From: Bacteroidales bacterium
GTDB lineage: Bacteria > Bacteroidota > Bacteroidia > Bacteroidales > UBA3824
Assembly (NCBI GenBank): GCA_017412115.1
Contig: JAFPYR010000121.1
Span: 1 to 63,599, forward strand
Reading direction: 5' to 3'
DNA: 63,599 bases
Part shown: positions 53,173 through 63,040 of the stretch, one piece after another
Numbering within the stretch: the first letter of the stretch is position 1
Layout: each line of letters begins with the position of its first letter
Program-made: the position numbers and the translations under genes
The notes under the pieces: generated by a model
Database searches by the model: none
What the model was told of the DNA's origin: nothing
What the model saw: only the letters and a program-made list of their open reading frames with translations

Positions 53173-53185
53173 ATCTTATAACAGA

Positions 53186-54523
53186 TTAAGCAGTTACAGG
53201 TTCGGTTTTAGGTTTTTCCACAACCTCTTCCGCTTTAGTTTCTTTGGGTTCTTTATTTTCTTTGCCCTCTTTTATAACTTCCTTAACAACAACTTCTTTG
53301 CGGTCTCTTCTTAAAGGTTCGTTTTCCGGGTCGTATTTTTTGAAAAACGATTTAGCCGTTTTTTCAAGGAATTGCAACAAGTATTCTACACAATAACCGC
53401 CCAAAAATGCTAACAACATTGGCGAAAGCGATGCCAAACCGAATTGCTGAACGCTCTCAATATCGCCCCAAAACAGTCCGACACTCAAACCGGCTATTGC
53501 GCCCAAAAGTATCCTCAAAATATATTTCGTATTGCTGCCTTTTGTAAAGGTGAGTTTTCTGATGTCCTCAGTTAAATCCCTCAAGACAAAAGTAAATCCG
53601 CCGATAATACCGTAAAGCAACGGCAAAATATAAATACCTATTATAATAGCGAAACTTTTAGCCTCTTGAATAATAGCAGTATTGGCTTTATCACCGTTTC
53701 TGGAATTAATACCGATAGTATCCGTATAAATTGTTGAGTTCAAAGAAATTTTTCTTGCGTGTTTTACCCACGGTCCCAACAAGTCAATATTACTTTTGCG
53801 TTTGTTGTCGATTTCGATACAATCGTTATAAACCTTATCACATTCGGACTGAATCGCAGCGTCTTCAACCTTTCCTGAAAACAACATAAGTTCGTTAAGA
53901 CGTTTTTGTTTTTCCTCCAATTGAGACTCACATTCGGTAATACTTGCCAAACGGGTTGAACCTAAATAGAAGAAAATCTGCGTTACCAACAGCAAAATCA
54001 TCATAATAGCCGTCAGAAACGAATAAATTCTCACCGAACGCAAAGAACTTGCGACACGGAATTTTTTATAAAAAATTTTCTTAAAGAATTTAGCAATAGG
54101 CGATTGACTTTCATCTTCTTCCACCAAAGTAGGACGGCTCGAAATAATAGAATCAACCGACAAAGGTTTTATAAGTTTTACAAGTTCGTTGTAAGACATT
54201 AAGAAAACGGCTTCCGTTGAAGGTGTCCACTCGCCTCTTTTGGCAATATATTTACATTTAACAACAGTTCTCAAAAGCTGTTCGGGGATATCAATACCAG
54301 AATTTGTTATAAAATTAAGCATTAAATCCGCCTTCTGAAGTCTGTCTCTTCCGTCTTCCGTTAAATCGTATCTCTCCTCTTTTTCGACCTCGACAAAAGC
54401 TGAAGTCAAATCAGAATCCGCTCTATCCTCTATTTCCTGCTCGCCAAGACCAGCCAAAGAGTCCTCCGCATGAATTTTTTTGTTTTCGTCTTTAAGTTCT
54501 TCTTGATGATTGTGATTTTCCAT
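53186..54523 (-). CDS. Hypothetical coiled-coil membrane protein
   Basis: A 445-aa inner-membrane protein. The N-terminal 120 residues are soluble and acidic (EDRADSDLTSAFVEVEKEE). Transmembrane segments are near residues 168-188, 279-300, 325-343 and 350-370. Between the first two lies a coiled-coil region (SQLEEKQKRLNELM). The C-terminal tail is Lys/Glu-rich (KEVIKEGKENKEPKETKAEE). I recognise no domain. It sits 13 bases before the histidine kinase in the same operon, so a role in its signalling is possible. No homolog comparison was available. Confidence 0.75.
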   Translation of the reverse strand: MENHNHQEELKDENKKIHAEDSLAGLGEQEIEDRADSDLTSAFVEVEKEERYDLTEDGRDRLQKADLMLNFITNSGIDIPEQLLRTVVKCKYIAKRGEWTPSTEAVFLMSYNELVKLIKPLSVDSIISSRPTLVEEDESQSPIAKFFKKIFYKKFRVASSLRSVRIYSFLTAIMMILLLVTQIFFYLGSTRLASITECESQLEEKQKRLNELMLFSGKVEDAAIQSECDKVYNDCIEIDNKRKSNIDLLGPWVKHARKISLNSTIYTDTIGINSRNGDKANTAIIQEAKSFAIIIGIYILPLLYGIIGGFTFVLRDLTEDIRKLTFTKGSNTKYILRILLGAIAGLSVGLFWGDIESVQQFGLASLSPMLLAFLGGYCVEYLLQFLEKTAKSFFKKYDPENEPLRRDRKEVVVKEVIKEGKENKEPKETKAEEVVEKPKTEPVTA

Positions 54524-54621
54524 GATTATTTCTCTTTTTAAAGTTCTTTTACATATTTAACGCAAAAAAAACGCATCTATTAATTTTTTTTAAACAATTA
54601 ACGTTTTTAAACATTATGATA

Positions 54622-54629
54622 CAAAGTTA
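54622..54629 (-). promoter_or_regulatory. -7 box for the coiled-coil protein / kinase operon
   Basis: On the minus strand this reads TAACTTTG, a consensus match about 98 bases before the start. Confidence 0.5.
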
Positions 54630-54641
54630 GAATATTTTTTT

Positions 54642-54649
54642 TAATTTTG
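54642..54649 (+). promoter_or_regulatory. -7 box for the PBP4 gene
   Basis: TAATTTTG matches the consensus. Its last three bases give a TTG that would extend the reading frame, but the ATG at 54671 starts the signal peptide. Confidence 0.65.
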
Positions 54650-54670
54650 CTGCAAACAGAAATACAAAAA

Positions 54671-56137
54671 ATGAAATTCAAATTATTTTTTTCAACGCTT
54701 TTATTGGGAAGTGTTATGAACGTATCGGCGCAAGATAATGTAAGCAAAGTAGTTACAGAGATTAAAAACAATGAATATTTTGCAAACGGACAAGTAGCTC
54801 TACTCGCTATAGATATGAAAACAGGCGAAGAAATAGCAAGTTACAACTCCGATATGTCAATGATTCCCGCCTCCAACACGAAACTTTTTTCCACGGCAGC
54901 GGCTTTAGAGCTTTACGGACCCGACTTTAAATACAAGACACAACTTGTTTACACCGGCAAACTTGACAGTGCAGGCGTTTTAACAGGAAACGTTATAATA
55001 AAAGGTGGCGGAGATCCGACCTTAGGTTCTAAATTTTTTTACGACCAAGATTGCTTTAAATACAACGAATTGTTTTTGAAAGCGGTAAAAAACGCAGGAA
55101 TCCGCAGAATTACAGGCAACATAATCGGCGACGGGACCGTTTACGCCAAAGAAATGACCCCTTCGACTTGGAGTTGGGAAAACATCGGAAATTATTTTGG
55201 TGCTGTCCCGAGCGGTCTTACCGTGCATGACAATTATGCGACCCTACATTTCAAAACCGGAAAAGAAGGTACGACGGCGGTTTATATGGGTTGCGAACCC
55301 GAAATCAAAGGTTTGAAAGTGGAAACGGCAGCCGTTGCAGCCGACATCAAAAGAGAAAACACCAACACTTTCGGCAAAACCTATCAAAAGGAAAAATACA
55401 TCGAAGGTCCTATGCCTCAAAACAACATGGACGTTACCGTCAGAACCATTATTCCCGATCCGGCGCTGTTTGCAGCTTCGCAACTACTTGATAGTCTCAA
55501 CTCTAACGGGATTCAAGTTTTCGGACAAGCCGTCAGCGCATTTGAACATAACAGATACGCTCTCAACGAAGAAACGCCTCATACCGTTATCTGCACGATA
55601 GAGTCCCCTACCCTTGCGGAAATTATTCAACAGACTAATTATTACAGTATTAACCTCTATGCAGAACATTGTTTAGCACTTGTAGGTTTAAAACAAGTTA
55701 ATACCACAAACGTAGACCTTGCCTGCTATGCTTTAATGAATTTTTGGAGAAACAAAGGCATGGACATCAAAGGCATGAGCATCAACGACGGTTGCGGACT
55801 CTCACATTATAACATCGTAACAGCCAGACAGTTATGTTTCCTTTTAACATATATGCGCAATCAATCGAAATATTATGACAGTTTCAATTCGAGCCTTACG
55901 ATGTGTGGCGGCAAAGGAACAATGGCAGGAATGTGTCCTAACACGAGAGCCGTTAATAACGCTCGCGGCAAAAGCGGAACAATACGTCGTGTAAAATCTT
56001 ATTCGGGATACGTAACTACACGAAGTGGCAGAGAGTTAGCCTTTGCTATCTTAATTAATAATTTCACTTGTTCTGCCAACGATACCAAACGTGAAATGGA
56101 AAAATATATCGCTGCATTAGCCGATTATAACAAATAA
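54671..56137 (+). CDS. dacB: D-alanyl-D-alanine carboxypeptidase/endopeptidase, PBP4 type
   Basis: A 488-aa periplasmic S13 peptidase that trims D-Ala or cuts peptidoglycan cross-links. The ATG at 54671 is chosen because it begins a clean signal peptide (cleavage near VSAQ, residue 21) downstream of the promoter. The SxxK motif is Ser68-Lys71 (IPASNTKLFS). The SxN motif is YYSINLYAEH, and the KTG-type motif is ARGKSGTIR. All three are in order with an inserted domain (about 130-300) as usual for the family. It is monocistronic and followed by a bidirectional terminator. Confidence 0.93.
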   Translation: MKFKLFFSTLLLGSVMNVSAQDNVSKVVTEIKNNEYFANGQVALLAIDMKTGEEIASYNSDMSMIPASNTKLFSTAAALELYGPDFKYKTQLVYTGKLDSAGVLTGNVIIKGGGDPTLGSKFFYDQDCFKYNELFLKAVKNAGIRRITGNIIGDGTVYAKEMTPSTWSWENIGNYFGAVPSGLTVHDNYATLHFKTGKEGTTAVYMGCEPEIKGLKVETAAVAADIKRENTNTFGKTYQKEKYIEGPMPQNNMDVTVRTIIPDPALFAASQLLDSLNSNGIQVFGQAVSAFEHNRYALNEETPHTVICTIESPTLAEIIQQTNYYSINLYAEHCLALVGLKQVNTTNVDLACYALMNFWRNKGMDIKGMSINDGCGLSHYNIVTARQLCFLLTYMRNQSKYYDSFNSSLTMCGGKGTMAGMCPNTRAVNNARGKSGTIRRVKSYSGYVTTRSGRELAFAILINNFTCSANDTKREMEKYIAALADYNK

Positions 56138-56167
56138 AATTTTAGATGGTTTCGTCTAATTGAAGAG

Positions 56168-56203
56168 TAAAAAAAGACGCATGATACTCATGCGTCTTTT
56201 TTT
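56168..56203. terminator. Bidirectional terminator between PBP4 and DUF4625 genes
   Basis: AAAAAAGACGCATGA pairs with TCATGCGTCTTTTTT around a three-base loop. A-runs and T-runs on each side serve both strands. Confidence 0.85.
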
Positions 56204-56223
56204 ACATACGTAAGGGGAAGAAA

Positions 56224-56745
56224 TTAATCTTTGTTTTTTGTTTCGATTTCCATTGCTTTAAAACTTGAAAATCCGGCTTTGTCGGTAACCGTTATCATAA
56301 AATGATAATCGCCGGCTGCAAATTCATCACCGTCAGAAGATTTTTCGGGAATGGAAATTTTCTGATTCAAAAGATATTCCCTCTGTCCTGAAGGAATTGA
56401 AAAATCCTGTGAAAAATAAAAAGCATCACCCTCTTCGCCTTCTTCGTGATGATGTTCATGCTCTTCGTGATGATGTTCATCCGACTCTTCAGTAGAATGT
56501 GAATGATGGTCAAAATTGCTATGAATTTCAATGCTGTAAGAGCCTAATTCCTGATTATCTTTCAACAACATTTTAATCGTAAAATCCTCACCGAAACACA
56601 ATTCAGAACCGTTCAAAGGGAACGCTCCGTCAATAGTAATATCAATTTCGGGTTTTTGCGTATCTACTTCTTCATCGTCTTTGTTACAAGAGGCAAATGA
56701 AAACAAAAATACTGATAATAATAAGGTGTAAATAATCTTCTTCAT
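56224..56745 (-). CDS. DUF4625 His-rich lipoprotein
   Basis: A 173-aa lipoprotein. The lipobox ends at Cys20 (FSFASCNKD). The family core, ELGSYSIEIHSNFDHHSHSTEES, is present. An insert HHHEEHEHHHEEGEEG is rich in His and Glu and is encoded by repeated short DNA units, suggesting a metal-chelating loop. It is the last gene of an operon with a TonB-dependent receptor (12 bases upstream), a CxxC peptide and a HARE-HTH-like protein. A periplasmic or surface metal-binding role, perhaps for zinc, is an inference from the His cluster and from this context. Confidence 0.82.
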   Translation of the reverse strand: MKKIIYTLLLSVFLFSFASCNKDDEEVDTQKPEIDITIDGAFPLNGSELCFGEDFTIKMLLKDNQELGSYSIEIHSNFDHHSHSTEESDEHHHEEHEHHHEEGEEGDAFYFSQDFSIPSGQREYLLNQKISIPEKSSDGDEFAAGDYHFMITVTDKAGFSSFKAMEIETKNKD

Positions 56746-56757
56746 GATTCTTCTTTT

Positions 56758-58926
56758 TTAAATATTAAACAATAAACTAATTGTAAGGTTGCGTCCTTGT
56801 TCGGGAACGTTAATCAACCTGTAATAACTTGTATGATTGTAATATACGGCATTGAAAACATTGTTGATCCCAACATTGAATTCAACACTCCGCCCCAAAA
56901 ATAAGAAAGAGAATCCTCCGTTAAAATTCAAAACTGAATAACCGGAAGTCGGGTTTTCGGGCGGAACGATTTCTTCCTGTCTGAACGCTTTTTTGAAAGA
57001 AAGACCAACAAAAAATTCCTTAGGACTATAACGTTTATTTTCTGATGTTTTCTTCAAATTGCGTGTATAGACAGTTTCCAACCCACAAGTTTCAGGCGGA
57101 GAAAACGGCAGGGAATATCCTTTCTTTTCGCCGCTCAACTGTCTGGCTTTCAGATATTCTCCACTTAAAATAATTTCGATTTTACTTTTGCCGAAAACAG
57201 AATAACGGTTGTCGAGAACGAATTTTATTTCCGCCTCACCGCCAAACCTCAAAACTCTGCATTGAGTATAATTGTAAATCTGATTACCGTTACCGTAAAA
57301 TCTGTCGAAACCCGGAGTAGGATTTAAGAAAATATAATTAGAAAACCAACCCGCAAAAGGCGTTAAGGTTACAGTGAAAAGTCTTGATACATAGTCGATT
57401 TCACCGTCCAATTGATAAGATTTTTCACTTTTTAAATCTTTGCTGCCAACCTCATAACTAAAATTATGATAATTAACACCGTTAGAGGCTAACTCCTTTG
57501 CTATCGGCATTCTAAATCCTTTTCCCAAATTCAGTTTTGTAGAAAATCTACCTTTGCGCATAATAACTCCGCAACTGAAAGTAAAATCGTTGAAAGTCCG
57601 CTGAAGATTTTCAGCCCTTAAAACGTATTGACCCTCAGAGGCAAACCAATCCCTGTATTCCTTGGTTTTAATACCGCCGAAATCGTATCGCAAACCGCCT
57701 TGAAAACGCCAGCTTTCGTTCAAAGTATAATCTGAAGAGAGAAAAGCTCCTGCCTTAACACTTTGATATTCAGGTATTATAAAGCAGCGTCCGCCGATTT
57801 CATTATTCTGAAACTCTATATCACTACCCGTTTTAAGGGTAAAACTTTCAAAAGGAAAAACCATTTTGAAATTAGCCGAGAGAACATCTTTTTCATAAAG
57901 ATATTCCGTATCGGGATTTCCGGAAAAAGTTTCAGGGCAATTCAACGGCATATAACCGTGGCTGACATAAGGACTGAATTCTTCCCGTCTGTTGTGTTGA
58001 TATGCTAAAGTTGAAGAAAAAGCACAAAAAGAATTCCACTTGTCAAAATCCAAAGACGTTTTCAAATGATTGACTTTTTGTTTCGGGTCAAGAATATCCC
58101 TTGAAGACTTATCGTGAAGATTTTCATTGACTCTACGCGGCTCAAGACCGTGGGCATTAGCAAAAAAACCTCCGTAAGAATTAACCTGAGATACATTCAA
58201 CCTCAACTTTTTATCCTTTCCGATATATCCGGCAGAAATTGAAAAATCGGCTTCGCGACCTGCCGTATTTCGCAATCTGCCCTCTTTCAAAGGCACTCTG
58301 TAAGAATAAACCAAAACATGATCCGTCGGGACTTTGTAATCTGCAAAATCCTGATAAGTAATCCTTGAGAGAAAGAAAAATTTATCTTTTCTGCCTTCAA
58401 AGGCTACCGAGGAGCCGAAAAGTGAATTAACACTTTTGGAAAAAAGTTTGAAATTTGCACCAAAAGTATTTTTTCTCGGCATTTTCTGTGTTGAAATTCT
58501 TACAACTCCGCCTAAAGCGTCAGAACCGTATTCCAAAGACGAAGGACCTTTTAGGATTTCGGCCTTTTCAACAGCGTATTGATCTATTTCAAGACCGTGA
58601 TCGCTGCCCCACTGTTGAGATTCGTGTTTAACATTATCCTCCACAACAGCTACTCGGTTGAAACCCAAACCTCTGATTACAGGTTTTCCCTGAGCCGAAC
58701 CGATATTAATGGAAGATAATCCGGGAATTTTTTCAAGACTTGCACTAAGTGAGCCGCCTGCAACTTTCGTTAAAAAATCCCCGTCCACGCTCTCAATAGT
58801 CTTAGAAACCTCAAGGCGCGTTTTCATCGCATCGTCTTTTACGATAACGGTTTCATGCTCAACGTCTTGAGCAAATACTATCAACCCGTTTACGCAAAAG
58901 CACAATGCTAAAGCATATCTGTACAT
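56758..58926 (-). CDS. TonB-dependent outer-membrane receptor, probably metal/siderophore type
   Basis: A 722-aa TonB-dependent receptor. After a signal peptide (about residues 1-19) the plug domain is visible: VSKTIESVDGDFLTKVAGGS, PVIRGLGFNRVAVVEDNVKH, and the plug-barrel junction EILKGPSSLEYGSDALGGVV. The barrel ends FNVGINNVFNAVYYNHTSYY and then FLLFNI-type aromatic terminus. It lacks the CarboxypepD_reg domain typical of SusC, so it belongs to the metal/siderophore/cobalamin class. Its neighbours, a His-rich lipoprotein and a CxxC peptide, favour metal uptake. The exact metal is not determinable. Confidence 0.85.
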   Translation of the reverse strand: MYRYALALCFCVNGLIVFAQDVEHETVIVKDDAMKTRLEVSKTIESVDGDFLTKVAGGSLSASLEKIPGLSSINIGSAQGKPVIRGLGFNRVAVVEDNVKHESQQWGSDHGLEIDQYAVEKAEILKGPSSLEYGSDALGGVVRISTQKMPRKNTFGANFKLFSKSVNSLFGSSVAFEGRKDKFFFLSRITYQDFADYKVPTDHVLVYSYRVPLKEGRLRNTAGREADFSISAGYIGKDKKLRLNVSQVNSYGGFFANAHGLEPRRVNENLHDKSSRDILDPKQKVNHLKTSLDFDKWNSFCAFSSTLAYQHNRREEFSPYVSHGYMPLNCPETFSGNPDTEYLYEKDVLSANFKMVFPFESFTLKTGSDIEFQNNEIGGRCFIIPEYQSVKAGAFLSSDYTLNESWRFQGGLRYDFGGIKTKEYRDWFASEGQYVLRAENLQRTFNDFTFSCGVIMRKGRFSTKLNLGKGFRMPIAKELASNGVNYHNFSYEVGSKDLKSEKSYQLDGEIDYVSRLFTVTLTPFAGWFSNYIFLNPTPGFDRFYGNGNQIYNYTQCRVLRFGGEAEIKFVLDNRYSVFGKSKIEIILSGEYLKARQLSGEKKGYSLPFSPPETCGLETVYTRNLKKTSENKRYSPKEFFVGLSFKKAFRQEEIVPPENPTSGYSVLNFNGGFSFLFLGRSVEFNVGINNVFNAVYYNHTSYYRLINVPEQGRNLTISLLFNI

Positions 58927-59006
58927 TATTATGTTAGTGATTTTCTTCTACTCGTAAAAAATTCTTTTTTTTCGGGGCGAGGAGTTTTTTTTCCACGCCT
59001 TACACA

Positions 59007-59315
59007 TTACGAGTTATAAGGAGGGCCTCTAATTACAAAAACATTCTCAAAGGCCTTTAAGAAGTTTTCCGTTGTAAGCGGAACATACAAGACAATTTTA
59101 GGAATTATTACAGAGGGAAGCTCTAATAATTCAGAAGAGTCAAAGACTGAAAAATCGAAATCACATAACGGACAAGACATTTCAACCGAAGTTGTAACCA
59201 AATTATCAACCTCGGCATGAGCCACAACGTGATAATTTTTCGCAACGGGGGTAGAAAGCGTCAAGAGCGCAAAAATAACTGCCGCAAAAATTTTTATGTG
59301 TCCTAATATTTTCAT
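59007..59315 (-). CDS. Small exported peptide with CxxC motif
   Basis: A 102-aa exported protein. The N-terminal hydrophobic segment is about residues 6-22. The core has YHVVAHAEVD and then SCPLCDFDFSVF, a CxxC motif that may bind metal or be redox active. The end VIRGPPYNS resembles a C-terminal RGPP motif that I associate with small proteins beside metal-related TonB receptors in Bacteroidetes. It starts directly after the HARE-HTH stop (adjacent bases) and precedes the receptor. The function is unknown. The metal link is inference. Confidence 0.7.
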   Translation of the reverse strand: MKILGHIKIFAAVIFALLTLSTPVAKNYHVVAHAEVDNLVTTSVEMSCPLCDFDFSVFDSSELLELPSVIIPKIVLYVPLTTENFLKAFENVFVIRGPPYNS

Positions 59316-59528
59316 TTACATTGTCAGTCTTATACGACCGTCTTCTTTTACGAAAATTTGCGAATTTTTCATAATAACAGCATAAACTTGTTTCAGACTA
59401 ACCGGCAAACCGTCTTTACGGATATGAAGTTTTCTTGCGTTGATTTCGTCCGTAATTTTTTCAACCGTCATTCCGTGTCCGCCCGAGGCGATTAAATAAA
59501 CAATTGCTTCTGCAATAGACAAGTTCAT
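59316..59528 (-). CDS. Small HARE-HTH-like winged-helix protein
   Basis: A 70-aa cytoplasmic protein. The pattern SIAEAIVYLIASGGHGMTVE and ITDEINARKLHIRKDG followed by VYAVIMKNSQIFVKEDGRIRL resembles the HARE-HTH fold (HB1/ASXL/restriction-endonuclease HTH), a DNA-binding module normally fused to larger proteins. Here it stands alone at 70 aa. It is the first gene of the TonB receptor operon, and its stop codon touches the next start. It may regulate the operon. Family resemblance is by eye and needs a profile search. Confidence 0.65.
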   Translation of the reverse strand: MNLSIAEAIVYLIASGGHGMTVEKITDEINARKLHIRKDGLPVSLKQVYAVIMKNSQIFVKEDGRIRLTM

Positions 59529-59530
59529 TT

Positions 59531-59562
59531 TTTTGATTAACCCGTATTTTTTCGTAAATTTG
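59531..59562 (+). promoter_or_regulatory. Promoter of the M15 peptidase gene
   Basis: TTTTG at 59531-59535 and TAAATTTG at 59555-59562 are separated by 19 bases. The ATG follows at 59589. Confidence 0.65.
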
Positions 59563-59565
59563 CCG

Positions 59566-59573
59566 CAAAATTA
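59566..59573 (-). promoter_or_regulatory. -7 box for the HARE-HTH operon
   Basis: On the minus strand this reads TAATTTTG. It is only four bases from the plus-strand -7 box at 59555-59562, so the two promoters overlap. Confidence 0.6.
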
Positions 59574-59588
59574 ATAACTTTTTCCGAT

Positions 59589-60359
59589 ATGAAAATATTT
59601 TTTTTGTGTGCCGGAGTTTTTTTTTCGGTTTTAACAGCGGGATGCAATCAACCCGCACAACAGCCTCAAGAGGTAAAAACAACTTCAATTAAAGATACTA
59701 TAATACCTGAAAACCAATCGTTAAAGCATTGGAAGGTTTATGAAAAAGTCACGATGAAAGACATTGAAAAATTCGGTTTTGAAAAATGTTTTTGCATTGA
59801 AGAAATTTCTGATAAAATTTTTTCGCGCATGAAAGGAAAATCCTTTGCGGATAATTGCAGCCTCAAAAGAGAAGATTTACGCTATTTAAAACTTCTTCAT
59901 TACGACCTAAACGGCGACATACGTTTGGGCGAAATGGTTTGTAATAAAGCCGTTGCAGAGGATTTGATAAATATTTTTCACGAACTTTTCGTTAAAAAAT
60001 ATCCGATAGAAAAAATCCGTTTGATAGACGATTATGATGCCGACGACGAAAAATCGATGTCGGACAACAATACCTCATGTTTTTGTTTCAGAAATGTTTC
60101 GGGCTCTAATTCTCTTTCGCTTCATGCGTTAGGAAAAGCAGTTGATATTAATACACGTTACAATCCGTACATCAGGACTTTTAGCAACAAAACGGTAATT
60201 CAACCCGCTAATGGAGAACCGTATTGCGACCGCTCAAAGGATTTCGATTATAAAATCACCGCTGAGGACGACTGCTGCAAAATTTTCAAAAAATACGGTT
60301 TTCTCTGGGGCGGAGACTGGGCTGCGTACAAGGATTATCAACATTTTTATAAAAAGTAA
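59589..60359 (+). CDS. M15 family peptidase lipoprotein
   Basis: A 256-aa periplasmic lipoprotein with lipobox Cys20 (LTAGCNQPA). The C-terminal M15 domain contains the zinc motif LHALGKAVDIN with His179 and Asp186. The final zinc ligand is His252 in YKDYQHFYKK, at the extreme C-terminus. The family (VanY/L-alanyl-D-glutamate or D-Ala-D-Ala peptidases) cleaves peptidoglycan stem peptides. Residues about 150-165 are acidic (DDYDADDEKSM). It overlaps truA by one base (TAATG). Confidence 0.85.
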   Translation: MKIFFLCAGVFFSVLTAGCNQPAQQPQEVKTTSIKDTIIPENQSLKHWKVYEKVTMKDIEKFGFEKCFCIEEISDKIFSRMKGKSFADNCSLKREDLRYLKLLHYDLNGDIRLGEMVCNKAVAEDLINIFHELFVKKYPIEKIRLIDDYDADDEKSMSDNNTSCFCFRNVSGSNSLSLHALGKAVDINTRYNPYIRTFSNKTVIQPANGEPYCDRSKDFDYKITAEDDCCKIFKKYGFLWGGDWAAYKDYQHFYKK

Positions 60360-61102
60360 TGCAAAACTACAAAATCACAATCACTTACGAGGGCACAAGA
60401 TATAACGGCTGGCAAATTCAAAGGGATAAATCGGTAACAATTCAAGGCAAAATTTCCGAAGTCCTAAGCAAACTTGCCGGTGAAAAAATCGAAGTTATAG
60501 GCAGCGGACGCACTGACAGCGGTGTTCACGCAAAACAACAAACGGCAAATTTTCGTTTGAAAGAAGATTTCAAAGAGGAGGAAATTTTAAAATATCTCAA
60601 CAAATATCTTCCTGAGGATATTGCCGTTAATACAGTTGAAAAAGTAGAGGAGAATTTTCACGCCCGTTTTTCTTGTAAATCAAAGACTTACCGTTACAGA
60701 ATCCACACTTCTGAAATTCCGGAAGTTTTTGAAAGGAAATACGTTTATAATTACAGCGAAAAAAAATTAGACGTTAATTTAATGCGGAAAGCCTCTGAAA
60801 TTTTAATCGGCAAACACGATTTCAAAGCCTTTTGCGGCAACCCTCATTTTAAGAAAAGTTCTGTAAGAGAAATTTTCTCGATTTCGATACAAGAAACTGA
60901 AAATGAAATAGTTATAGACTATACCGGCGACGGATTTTTACAAAATATGGTTAGGATTTTAACAGGAACATTAATCGAAGTCGGCAATCTAAATATCTCA
61001 TTATCAAAGGTTAAGGAAATTTTAGAGAGCAAAAACCGTCAAAACGCAGGTTTTACTGCTCCGGCACAAGGTTTAATGTTATTAAAAACAGAATATATGT
61101 AA
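60359..61102 (+). CDS. truA: tRNA pseudouridine(38-40) synthase
   Basis: A 247-aa pseudouridine synthase acting on tRNA positions 38-40. The catalytic Asp53 lies in GSGRTDSGVHAKQQ. Other family motifs are KTYRYRIHT and DFKAFCGNPHF, and DYTGDGFLQNMVRILTGTLIEVG near the end. The length is normal. It shares one base with the M15 gene, so expression is coupled. Confidence 0.95.
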   Translation: MQNYKITITYEGTRYNGWQIQRDKSVTIQGKISEVLSKLAGEKIEVIGSGRTDSGVHAKQQTANFRLKEDFKEEEILKYLNKYLPEDIAVNTVEKVEENFHARFSCKSKTYRYRIHTSEIPEVFERKYVYNYSEKKLDVNLMRKASEILIGKHDFKAFCGNPHFKKSSVREIFSISIQETENEIVIDYTGDGFLQNMVRILTGTLIEVGNLNISLSKVKEILESKNRQNAGFTAPAQGLMLLKTEYM

Positions 61103-61218
61103 AGAAAATCTTAAAATCAAAAGTTTTTAAGAAATTAAAATAACAGTTCATAACTACCTAAAAAACATCAAATTAAAAGTTAAGGATAAAAAAAATATTA
61201 ATTTTTTTTGAAAAAATA

Positions 61219-61251
61219 TTTGGTTAAGACAAAAAAAAATTCATAAATTTG
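61219..61251 (+). promoter_or_regulatory. Promoter of atpD-atpC
   Basis: TTTG at 61219-61222 and TAAATTTG at 61244-61251 are 21 bases apart, 34 bases before the ATG. The rest of the 183-base gap before atpD is AT-rich with no other feature I can see. Confidence 0.65.
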
Positions 61252-61282
61252 GCTCAAAGAATATGCATTAAAAAAACATTGA

Positions 61283-62794
<1,512 letters not shown>

Positions 62795-62796
62795 TT

Positions 62797-63030
62797 ATGA
62801 AAGTAGAAATAATTTCACCGGAAAGCATAGTTTATAGCGGCGAGGCTGATTTAATCAGCCTCCCGGGTGCTAAAGGTGCGTTTGAAATACTTCAGAGCCA
62901 CGCTGCAATAATTTCGTCGCTCACAAAAGGCAAAATCAAAGTCAAAAACAAAGAACAAGAACAGTTTTTTGATATAAGCGGCGGCATGGTAGAATGTAGC
63001 AACAACAAAGTGAACATTTTAGTGAACTAA
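62797..63030 (+). CDS. atpC: F-type ATP synthase subunit epsilon, short form
   Basis: A 77-aa epsilon subunit, about 60 residues shorter than the E. coli form. It has only the N-terminal beta-sandwich (EIISPESIVYSGEADLISLP, GAFEILQSHA). The C-terminal helical regulatory domain is missing, as in other Bacteroidetes. The missing part means classical epsilon inhibition by helix insertion is not possible. It follows atpD by two bases. Confidence 0.92.
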   Translation: MKVEIISPESIVYSGEADLISLPGAKGAFEILQSHAAIISSLTKGKIKVKNKEQEQFFDISGGMVECSNNKVNILVN

Positions 63031-63040
63031 AATTATAACA

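Noticed and set aside
54647..54670. TTG start for the PBP4 gene
   Set aside because: The TTG is the end of the -7 box TAATTTTG; the ATG at 54671 begins the signal peptide.
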